Assembly: GCA_964586285.1 (NCBI GenBank)
Contig: CAZPHU010000182.1
Coordinates: 1 to 5,176 of the forward strand
From: CAZPHU01 sp964586285
Lineage (GTDB): Bacteria; Fibrobacterota; Chitinivibrionia; Chitinivibrionales; CAYFVL01
DNA: 5,176 nucleotides
Reading direction: 5' to 3'
Shown here: positions 1 through 4,678 of the stretch, piece after piece
How positions within the stretch are numbered: position 1 is the first letter of the stretch
Layout: every line of letters begins with the position of its first letter
Translations under genes and position numbers: made by a program
Notes under the pieces: generated by a model
Told to the model about the DNA's origin: nothing
The model's input: the letters and a program-made list of their open reading frames with translations, nothing else
The model's database searches: none

Positions 1-100
1 TTCGTACATATTATTTTTAACCCTGTATGGTTTAGAGGCTTTTTCGGTTGCTTATTTCCGGTGTAGGCGCTTGTACACACATTTTTCCCGGGAGGATATT
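1..100 (+). other. Non-coding leader upstream of ssb
   Basis: No reading frame of note is present. The last bases carry the ssb ribosome-binding site (GGGAGG at 90-95). A TATTAT hexamer at 9-14 could be a -10 element, but its -35 would fall outside the window, so no promoter is claimed. A small inverted repeat, GTGTA (61-65) with TACAC (74-78), lies just ahead of the SD; it is too short to mean much. Whether ssb is the first gene of its unit or follows another gene, such as the commonly associated rpsF, cannot be seen here. Confidence 0.5.
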
Positions 101-568
101 ATGGTTGGGGTGAACAAAGTTATTTTGATTGGTAATCTGGGCAAAGCCCCCGAGCTTCGCCGTACGCCAAGTGGGCAGAATGTAGCTTCGTTTCCGTTGG
201 CAACTACTGAGCGGTTTAGTGGTAAAGACGGAGAGAAGAGGGAAAATACCGAATGGCACAATATAGTTGCCTGGGGACGTCTGGCGGAACTTGCTAATCA
301 GTATCTGAGCAAGGGACGTTCGGCATTTATAGAGGGACGTATACAGACACGTTCATGGGATGATCGAGACGGTGTTAAGCGGTATCGAACCGAAATCGTA
401 GCCAACAGCATTCAGTTTCTCGGCAGCGGCGGTTCAAACGGCGGATCAAACGGCGGCTCCGAATACGACCGGTCTTTTGACCAGAGTGGTCCCGACAGGC
501 AGATGCCGGATATGAGTTCTCATGTTCAGGAGCCCGATCCGATAGCCGAGGATGATCTTCCTTTCTGA
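101..568 (+). CDS. ssb: Single-stranded DNA-binding protein (SSB)
   Basis: This 155-aa protein coats single-stranded DNA during replication, recombination and repair, and recruits partner proteins through its C-terminal tip. Residues 1-108 form the OB-fold, with the family opening VNKVILIGNLGKAPELR, then TEWHNIVAWGRLAELANQYL around 50-69 and an IEGRIQTRSW strand near 77-86. A Gly/Ser/Asn-rich linker (109-120) and an acidic disordered tail follow, ending in DDLPF, the conserved partner-binding tip (DDIPF in E. coli). Overall length is close to that of typical bacterial SSBs of about 150-180 aa. The ATG at 101 is chosen because GGGAGG lies 5 bases upstream and the protein then begins like the family; a TTG at 71 in the same frame would add ten residues and lacks a ribosome-binding site. 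The next gene is 250 bases away, so ssb is probably not tightly coupled to it. Confidence 0.97.
   Translation: MVGVNKVILIGNLGKAPELRRTPSGQNVASFPLATTERFSGKDGEKRENTEWHNIVAWGRLAELANQYLSKGRSAFIEGRIQTRSWDDRDGVKRYRTEIVANSIQFLGSGGSNGGSNGGSEYDRSFDQSGPDRQMPDMSSHVQEPDPIAEDDLPF
428..460 (+). repeat. 12-bp tandem repeat in the ssb linker
   Basis: Two near-identical 12-base units (428-439 GGCGGTTCAAAC, 440-451 GGCGGATCAAAC) and a partial third (452-460) encode GGSN-GGSN-GGS, residues 110/111-120 of SSB. The repeat is in frame and sits exactly at the junction between OB-fold and acidic tail, where unit gain or loss would change linker length without breaking the protein. Slippage origin is inferred. Confidence 0.75.
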
Positions 569-569
569 T

Positions 570-616
570 CGCCTTTGTTGCTTCAGGCCAAGTCTGACCT
601 CGGCATAGGCGCTTTT
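570..616 (+). terminator. Possible weak terminator after ssb
   Basis: CGCCT at 570-574 can pair with AGGCG at 607-611, and four Ts follow at 613-616. The stem is short and the loop long with only patchy internal pairing, so this is at best a weak intrinsic terminator. No better candidate is visible between ssb and the next gene. The remaining spacer up to 729 shows only an A/T palindrome (629-638) and no gene. Confidence 0.2.
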
Positions 617-729
617 GTCGATCAGCTGAAAAATTTTTGTGTCCAGGAAAATTGCTTTCCGTCGATGCAATTATTTACCAAAAGCAACGAAAACATTAGA
701 TATAACCGGGTGTGACTTAACAACGCCTT

Positions 730-798
730 TTGAATTTTAAAGCCTTCTTTGATACTGTGGCTTATCAGCGACTCAGGAGGCTTTAAAGAAAAATTCAA
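730..798 (+). repeat. Long interrupted inverted repeat in the leader of the 819 gene
   Basis: A perfect 10-bp inverted repeat pairs TTTAAAGCCT (736-745) with AGGCTTTAAA (778-787). Pairing resumes outside a 5-base bulge (788-792), with TTGAAT (730-735) against ATTCAA (793-798). A nested stem TGATA (750-754)/TATCA (763-767) lies in the loop. An AGGAGG motif (775-780) is partly buried in the right arm, while the true SD of the next gene (GGGAG, 803-807) lies outside. No T-run follows on either strand, so it does not look like an intrinsic terminator. A regulator-binding site or an RNA leader structure would fit; function is unknown. Confidence 0.6.
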
Positions 799-818
799 CC
801 GCGGGAGAATGAATTTAT

Positions 819-1475
819 ATGACCGTCGAGATCCTCTTATTGGCAAATCTCGGAGCTATGACACTTTTAGCCTACATGGTAGCTATTAATTCACATGGCC
901 CTACTCGTCTTTCTTTTTCTTACCTGATAGCAACCTTAATTCTGGCGGGTACTGTTTATTCGGTTGTACAGCATGTAAATAGCGGTCTAGACAAGAAGCA
1001 GATGGCGGAATTCAGACGTTTGGAGATGGAAAAACAGCTGGCCGAAGAGCAAATCCGCAATCAGCAGGAAGAGCTAAAAGAGAACAAGCAGATGCTTGTG
1101 GTTGCATCCAAACTAAACGAAACGATCAACACGGGCACGGGATTGGCTACCTCCATAATGAATGCCGATCTTCGTGACTTCTCGGTTGAGCTTGATGTTC
1201 TCATTGGGCGCGCGGCTGTTACACGGAAAAAAGTGCTACAGCTAAATAAAGAGTTTACTTCTACGGGCATCGAAGACAACCAGTTTCCGGAGAGCCTGAA
1301 GAACATAAAAGAAGCACTGGAACAGCTTGAATCCGCTTCTCAGTACTACTCTCTTTATTTTCGGTCGGAAGATGCCGCCCAGGAGGAGATGCGCGAAAAA
1401 GTCATGCGCCAGAGGGCGCGACACGCTTATGAATTGCTGAAAAAAGCAAGCTCTGATATAGCGGCTAAGAGCTGA
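819..1475 (+). CDS. Hypothetical membrane protein with two N-terminal helices and a coiled coil
   Basis: I do not recognise this 218-aa protein. Two hydrophobic segments at about residues 4-22 and 33-51 are separated by a short polar loop (NSHGPTR) and should anchor it in the membrane as a hairpin. Residues about 56-95 are dense in E, K, Q and R with heptad-like spacing, typical of a coiled coil (KKQMAEFRRLEMEKQLAEEQ region). The rest (118-147, 156-182, 184-213) looks helical and charged. It has no cysteine or tryptophan, no catalytic motif I can identify, and no signal-peptidase site. Start: ATG with GGGAG (803-807) 11 bases upstream. It appears to be a single-gene unit: 250 bases separate it from ssb, and a strong terminator follows its stop. 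A structural, scaffolding or signal-sensing role is conceivable, but nothing in the sequence specifies one. Confidence 0.8.
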   Translation: MTVEILLLANLGAMTLLAYMVAINSHGPTRLSFSYLIATLILAGTVYSVVQHVNSGLDKKQMAEFRRLEMEKQLAEEQIRNQQEELKENKQMLVVASKLNETINTGTGLATSIMNADLRDFSVELDVLIGRAAVTRKKVLQLNKEFTSTGIEDNQFPESLKNIKEALEQLESASQYYSLYFRSEDAAQEEMREKVMRQRARHAYELLKKASSDIAAKS

Positions 1476-1503
1476 GGAGGGGCAAAAGTCCTTTCATTCA
1501 CAC

Positions 1504-1542
1504 AATCGGGTCGCGGCTTTTGCTGCAGGTCCGATTTTTTTT
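1504..1542 (+). terminator. Strong rho-independent terminator
   Basis: AATCGGGTC (1504-1512) pairs with GGTCCGATT (1528-1536), including two G-T wobbles. GCGGC (1513-1517) pairs with GCTGC (1522-1526) around a TTTT loop, with a single bulged A at 1527. The 14-bp stem runs into eight consecutive Ts (1535-1542). This closes the transcript of the 819-1475 gene and separates it from the yceD unit. Confidence 0.9.
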
Positions 1543-1621
1543 AAATTGTCTGTTCGCTCTTTTGAGTCTCCGACGATTAGGGCTTTGAAATCCCTTTTAA
1601 GCAAAAGAAAAACAAAGAAAC

Positions 1622-1651
1622 TTGACACCATTTTCCCTGTGGATTTATTTT
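1622..1651 (+). promoter_or_regulatory. Probable sigma70-type promoter for yceD-rpmF
   Basis: A consensus -35 hexamer TTGACA (1622-1627) is followed after 18 bases by TATTTT (1646-1651), which matches four of six -10 positions. An A-rich stretch just upstream (about 1600-1620) resembles an UP element. The position fits a new unit, since a strong terminator ends about 80 bases upstream and yceD begins at 1671. Initiation would be near 1658, giving a 5' leader of only about a dozen bases. The -35 is clear; the -10 assignment is less certain. Confidence 0.55.
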
Positions 1652-1670
1652 CTACAAATTATTTATTATT

Positions 1671-2159
1671 ATGATCATCAATCTTCGCACTCTTCCGTTC
1701 GGTCATTCAAGCCTGAAGCAGGATGTTGCATTCAGTGATGAGCAGGCCGAGGCGGCGGATTTTGAAGGTCCTGTAGTATGCAGGGCGGAAGTGGATCGGA
1801 TGCAGAGCCAGATAGTTCTGCAGATTGCTTATGATGTCTCGATACGCTTTGAGTGTGCCAGGTGTATTACCGCTTTTTCGCGGCACATAACCGGAGAGTT
1901 CAGCGCACTGGTTGAGCATCGAGCCTCTAAGGCGCAGCAGTCCGACGATGATGAGGTCGATGCGGTTTATACCGACGAAGACGATTTGGTGGATATCGGT
2001 CAGTCAGTTTATGATGAGGTAATGACCGCGATATCACTGATGCCCCTGTGTTCGGAGGAGTGTTCAGGTATAATGGTAGAAGACGGGGACCATCTGGAAG
2101 AGCAAATAGATCCGCGGTGGGAGAAGCTTAAAGAGCTTCGAGAAAAAAAAGACAGGTAA
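1671..2159 (+). CDS. yceD: YceD/DUF177 family protein (23S rRNA accumulation)
   Basis: This 162-aa protein belongs to the YceD/DUF177 family, which is encoded next to rpmF in many bacteria and implicated in 23S rRNA accumulation and large-subunit assembly. Visible family marks are the CARC motif (C62, C65) after a beta-rich N-terminal half, an acidic stretch about 91-108, the helix DEVMTAISLMPLC, a second pair CSEEC (C127, C131), and the C-terminal IDPRWEKLKEL. The segment after C131 reads GIMVEDGDHLEE, where many homologues have GLCPxCGxNLN, so the extra cysteines of those forms are absent. The start at 1671 gives the usual family N-terminus, but no Shine-Dalgarno motif precedes it, only an AT-rich run. 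It is followed after 28 bases by rpmF and is presumably co-transcribed with it. Confidence 0.88.
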   Translation: MIINLRTLPFGHSSLKQDVAFSDEQAEAADFEGPVVCRAEVDRMQSQIVLQIAYDVSIRFECARCITAFSRHITGEFSALVEHRASKAQQSDDDEVDAVYTDEDDLVDIGQSVYDEVMTAISLMPLCSEECSGIMVEDGDHLEEQIDPRWEKLKELREKKDR

Positions 2160-2176
2160 AATCAATATATACATTC

Positions 2177-2182
2177 AGGAGG
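2177..2182 (+). promoter_or_regulatory. Ribosome-binding site of rpmF
   Basis: A full AGGAGG lies five bases before the ATG at 2188. It fixes the start of the short rpmF gene and contrasts with yceD just upstream, which has no such motif. Confidence 0.85.
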
Positions 2183-2187
2183 CATAA

Positions 2188-2367
2188 ATGGCTGTCCCAA
2201 AAAGACGAATTTCACAGGCTCGACGAGACAAGCGTCGGTCTCATCTGGCTCTTTCGGTATCCAATCCCGCGATATGTTCACATTGTAAGCAGCCCAAACG
2301 GCCGCATCGGGTATGCTCAAACTGCGGCTACTATGCCGGAGTAGAGATTATCGAGCCCGAAGAGTAG
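2188..2367 (+). CDS. rpmF: 50S ribosomal protein L32
   Basis: This 59-aa protein is a small basic component of the large ribosomal subunit. The family opening MAVPKRRISQARRDKRRSH is present. It is followed by a zinc-ribbon-type arrangement of four cysteines, C30-x2-C33 and C43-x2-C46 (ICSHCKQPKRPHRVCSNCGYY), and the conserved GYYAG segment at 47-51. This is therefore the cysteine-containing (C+) form of L32, which in other bacteria binds zinc. Length matches the usual 56-60 aa. The ATG at 2188 has a perfect AGGAGG five bases upstream. It lies 28 bases after yceD, a pairing conserved across many phyla, and is followed by a 309-base non-coding stretch rather than the plsX gene found in many genomes. 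Confidence 0.97.
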   Translation: MAVPKRRISQARRDKRRSHLALSVSNPAICSHCKQPKRPHRVCSNCGYYAGVEIIEPEE

Positions 2368-2454
2368 AACTCCCGGTTTCGCCCAAGGCAACGCCCTCCG
2401 CGAAATCACTATATTTTAGAGGTTGCATCGGTGCCGATATTGTCCGATACTCTC

Positions 2455-2540
2455 GGTTTGCCTTTATCCCGCGGATCCTTATAAAAAAGGCAAAGCAAAC
2501 CTCATGGATGATGTGCAAGGTTTGACATATTGTTTAAACC
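2455..2540 (+). repeat. Cluster of competing inverted repeats
   Basis: GGTTTGC (2455-2461) is perfectly complementary to GCAAACC (2495-2501). CAAACCT (2496-2502), sharing the same bases, is perfectly complementary to AGGTTTG (2518-2524). GGTTT (2519-2523) can also pair with AAACC (2536-2540). A further 9-bp match joins TTTGCCTTT (2457-2465) to AAAGGCAAA (2486-2494), with ATCC/GGAT (2466-2469/2473-2476) nested inside. These pairings cannot all form at once. Alternative RNA folds are therefore possible, but function is only inferred and no T-run marks a terminator. Confidence 0.45.
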
Positions 2541-2548
2541 CTTACAGT
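2522..2548 (+). promoter_or_regulatory. Possible weak promoter upstream of fabH
   Basis: A consensus TTGACA (2522-2527) is followed by TACAGT (2543-2548), four of six matches to a -10, but with only 15 bases between them, shorter than the preferred 17. If used, it would give fabHDG a transcript separate from yceD-rpmF, with a leader of about 120 bases containing the 2614-2667 hairpin. Confidence 0.25.
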
Positions 2549-2613
2549 CGTGTTTTTCAGAGTCCGAAACGATCAGATAAATACAACTTTGCACATATGG
2601 ATACGATAGACAA

Positions 2614-2667
2614 GAATTCAGATTACTGCCGGCTGATTTACCAAAAAGCCGGCAGTTTCTGTAATTC
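2614..2667 (+). promoter_or_regulatory. Strong hairpin adjoining the fabH ribosome-binding site
   Basis: ACTGCCGGCT (2625-2634) and AGCCGGCAGT (2647-2656) form a perfect GC-rich 10-bp stem with a 12-base loop. The stem is extended outward by CAGA/TCTG (2619-2622/2658-2661) and GAATT/AATTC (2614-2618/2663-2667), interrupted only by a two-against-one internal loop and one bulged T, for 19 pairs in total. The base of the stem ends directly before GAAAGGA (2668-2674), the only SD-like sequence for fabH. Only a TTTCT tract follows the inner stem, so a terminator is not convincing. A translational control element, a protein operator or an RNA processing site would all fit; which one is unknown. Confidence 0.6.
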
Positions 2668-2676
2668 GAAAGGATC

Positions 2677-3648
2677 ATGTACGCGGTTATGCCTATAAAG
2701 CGTTCAAAAATTGTTTCCGTTGGTACCGCGGTGCCGCAAAATGTTGTAACTAATTACGACCTCGAAAAATTTCTTGATACCTCCAATGAATGGATAGAGA
2801 CAAGAACAGGGATAACTCAACGGCGAATTTTCCCGCTGGATTCCCCAGGTAAAGCCAGTGATCTTGGTATCACAGCCGCGAAAAAAGCTCTTGATCGAGC
2901 CGGAATGAAGGCCTCCGATATCGACGGAATAATCTGCGCGACTTTCACGCCCGATAACTTTTTCCCGTCAACCGCATGCGTGATTGCGGGAGCTTTGGGA
3001 TGCAAAAATGCTTTTGCATTCGACATCTCAGCCGCATGCGCCGGGTTCGTATACGGGTTAACCGTAGCCAATTCCATGCTGGTTTCGGGGCAGTGCAACA
3101 ATGTACTTCTTATAGGGGCGGAGGTTATCAGCCGCACTCTTAATTGGCAGGACAGGGGTACTTGCATACTTTTTGGAGACGGTGCCGGTGCGGTGGTGAT
3201 GACCAAAACACAAGATGGCGCCGGGGGCGTGTTGGGAGCCACTATTTCATCCGACGGAACCCTGGGCGACATTCTTAGACTACCCTCATGGGGAGAAGAC
3301 AGATTCATGTCCATGAAAGGTGGGGAAGTATTCAAATGCGCCGTAAGAATGATGAGTGAATCGGTCGTTGAGTGTATAGCCAAGAGCGGTATAACCAGGG
3401 ACGATATCGATTTGCTCATTCCACATCAGGCAAATATTCGCATAATCAGCTCTCTGGCTCAGCACCTGGAAGTCCCGATGCAAAAAGTGGTAACCAACGT
3501 TCAATTTTACGGTAACACCTCTTCTGCATCCATACCGCTGGCTTTAGAGCAGGCGTGGGAAGAAGGACGCATCCGGGACGATACATTAGTCGTTTTTGCC
3601 TCTCTTGGAGGTGGAGTAACAGTCGGAAGTGCTGTCGTGCGGTTCTGA
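2677..3648 (+). CDS. fabH: Beta-ketoacyl-ACP synthase III (FabH)
   Basis: This cytoplasmic enzyme starts fatty-acid chains by condensing acyl-CoA (usually acetyl-CoA) with malonyl-ACP to give acetoacetyl-ACP. With numbering from the ATG at 2677 (323 aa; family about 317), the thiolase-fold catalytic triad is C121 (DISAACAGF), H250 (IPHQAN) and N280 (YGNTSSASIP). The conserved EWIETRTGI (38-46), the DRGTCILFGDGAGA segment (159-172) and the C-terminal GGGVTVGSAVVRF are all present. F96 (FFPSTA) aligns with E. coli Phe87, which narrows the primer pocket, so preference for a short acyl-CoA is inferred. The start is uncertain: the SD-like GAAAGGA ends only two bases before 2677 but 14 before a second in-frame ATG at 2689, which yields MPIKRSKIV and is about equally likely. 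fabD follows after 89 bases with no terminator visible. Confidence 0.97.
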   Translation: MYAVMPIKRSKIVSVGTAVPQNVVTNYDLEKFLDTSNEWIETRTGITQRRIFPLDSPGKASDLGITAAKKALDRAGMKASDIDGIICATFTPDNFFPSTACVIAGALGCKNAFAFDISAACAGFVYGLTVANSMLVSGQCNNVLLIGAEVISRTLNWQDRGTCILFGDGAGAVVMTKTQDGAGGVLGATISSDGTLGDILRLPSWGEDRFMSMKGGEVFKCAVRMMSESVVECIAKSGITRDDIDLLIPHQANIRIISSLAQHLEVPMQKVVTNVQFYGNTSSASIPLALEQAWEEGRIRDDTLVVFASLGGGVTVGSAVVRF

Positions 3649-3737
3649 TAAGAAACGTTCCCGGCGATCCCGATTCGTGTTTACGGCTATTCAACAGAAA
3701 ATCAAAGATTTATTCCCTTACCGAAAGGTGTAGTGTT

Positions 3738-4652
3738 ATGTCTTTTACCTTCCTTTTTCCGGGACAGGGTGCCCAGAAAATTGGTATGGGGGCCGATTTT
3801 TTCGAAAGATTCGATTTCGCAAAGAGGCGATTCGAGCAGGCCAATGATATCCTGGGTCGAGATTTGGCCAGGTTGTGTTTTGAAGGGCCGCTGGAACAGC
3901 TGACCGACACGAAAAACACTCAGCCCGCCTTATTTACGGTAGAGTCGATAATCTGCGATACTCTGAAGCAGCAAGGAATAGTTCCGGTCGCGGCTTTAGG
4001 TCACTCGCTTGGAGAGTATAGCGCCTTGTATGCCGCAGGAGTGTTTTCTTTCGAAGACGGTTTGAGGCTTGTAGCCAAGAGGGGAAGTCTGATGGCCGGG
4101 GCGGGGGAAAAGTCACCGGGAACTATGGCAGCGATTATTGGACTTTCAAAGGAAAAAATAGTCGCCGCTCTCAAGGATATTCAGGGGGTTGTGGTACCTG
4201 CAAATGAGAACAGTCCCGATCAGACAGTTATATCGGGATCTGTTGAAGCGGTAAAGGCTGCCGGTGAGGCTGTCACTGCGGCGGGGGCGAAAAGGGTCAT
4301 GCCGCTTAATGTAAGCGGGGCTTTCCATTCGCCGCTAATGCAGGATGCGGCCGATGAATTCGCCAAGGTGCTTGAAAGTGTGAGCTTTTCGGATGCTTGC
4401 TTTCCGGTAATCACCAATGTTACCGCCGACGGTCAAAAGGAGGCCGGCAAACTCAAATCTCTGCTTGTAAAGCAGCTTATTTCTCCTGTGCGATGGGTAG
4501 ACAGTATGACCTATACCGCCTCCGAGGGAATTGGGAACTGTCTTGAGGTCGGACCGGGTAATGTGCTTCGTGGACTTGCCCGAAAAATTGACCGAACAAT
4601 TAATGTGGTTTCCTGTGAATCAGTGGATAATGTATATTCGGTGATTAATTGA
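3738..4652 (+). CDS. fabD: Malonyl-CoA:ACP transacylase (FabD)
   Basis: This 304-aa cytoplasmic enzyme moves malonyl groups from malonyl-CoA to acyl carrier protein, supplying the extender unit for FabH and later condensing enzymes. The N-terminal FLFPGQGAQ (6-13), the nucleophile elbow GHSLGEYSA with S90, R115 in AKRGSLM, H197 in GAFHSPLM, and QLISPVRW (246-253) are the expected active-site elements. The oxyanion and substrate-binding residues of E. coli FabD have counterparts here (Q10, R115, Q246). Length is normal (E. coli about 309). The ATG at 3738 follows AAAGG (3724-3728) by nine bases and gives the standard N-terminus; the frame stays open upstream to 3555, but that part overlaps fabH and has no family similarity. 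fabG begins 26 bases downstream, so the two are very probably co-transcribed. Confidence 0.98.
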   Translation: MSFTFLFPGQGAQKIGMGADFFERFDFAKRRFEQANDILGRDLARLCFEGPLEQLTDTKNTQPALFTVESIICDTLKQQGIVPVAALGHSLGEYSALYAAGVFSFEDGLRLVAKRGSLMAGAGEKSPGTMAAIIGLSKEKIVAALKDIQGVVVPANENSPDQTVISGSVEAVKAAGEAVTAAGAKRVMPLNVSGAFHSPLMQDAADEFAKVLESVSFSDACFPVITNVTADGQKEAGKLKSLLVKQLISPVRWVDSMTYTASEGIGNCLEVGPGNVLRGLARKIDRTINVVSCESVDNVYSVIN

Positions 4653-4678
4653 ACCAAATCTCAGCAAGGAGAACGGGT

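Larger units (their letters stand above)
2368..2676 (+). other. 309-bp non-coding region between rpmF and fabH
   Basis: No plausible gene is present in either direction; the open frames here lack ribosome-binding sites and family resemblance. The position is where plsX often lies, but about 300 bases is far too short for that gene of roughly 1 kb, and no recognisable fragment is seen. The region carries several complementary segments (2455-2540), a possible weak promoter (2522-2548), and a strong interrupted hairpin (2614-2667) next to the fabH ribosome-binding site. No clear terminator with a T-run follows rpmF, so transcription may pass through to fabH. Confidence 0.7.

Noticed and set aside
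64..614. 9-base direct repeat TAGGCGCTT at 64-72 and 606-614, flanking ssb
   Set aside because: Many 9-base matches are expected by chance in a 5-kb window, and the flanks do not extend the match, so it is not evidence of insertion or attachment sites.
696..706. TATAAC (701-706) as a -10 element
   Set aside because: No acceptable -35 hexamer is found 16-18 bases upstream.
730..758. TTGAAT-17-TACTGT as a promoter for the 819 gene
   Set aside because: Both hexamers match consensus poorly (four and three of six), and they coincide with the inverted repeat; not strong enough to list.
569..818. tRNA or known small RNA gene in the ssb-819 spacer
   Set aside because: No T-arm GTTCGA-type motif with matching acceptor stem and no fold I recognise beyond the inverted repeat already listed.
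1579..1598. AGGG/CCCT hairpin followed by TTTT as a second terminator
   Set aside because: Only four base pairs with a nine-base loop; the adjacent 14-bp terminator at 1504-1542 already explains termination.
2313..2698. Two overlapping + strand open frames (2313-2525 and 2423-2698) in the rpmF-fabH gap
   Set aside because: They begin inside rpmF or the spacer, lack ribosome-binding sites, show no family features, and one runs into the fabH start in a different frame.
2817..3419. 200-codon open frame on the minus strand
   Set aside because: It lies entirely antisense to fabH, whose catalytic residues and full-length similarity are clear; no ribosome-binding site or recognisable domain.
3555..3737. 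N-terminal extension of the fabD frame by about 61 codons
   Set aside because: It overlaps the fabH 3' end in another frame, does not resemble FabD, and a proper start with an SD exists at 3738.
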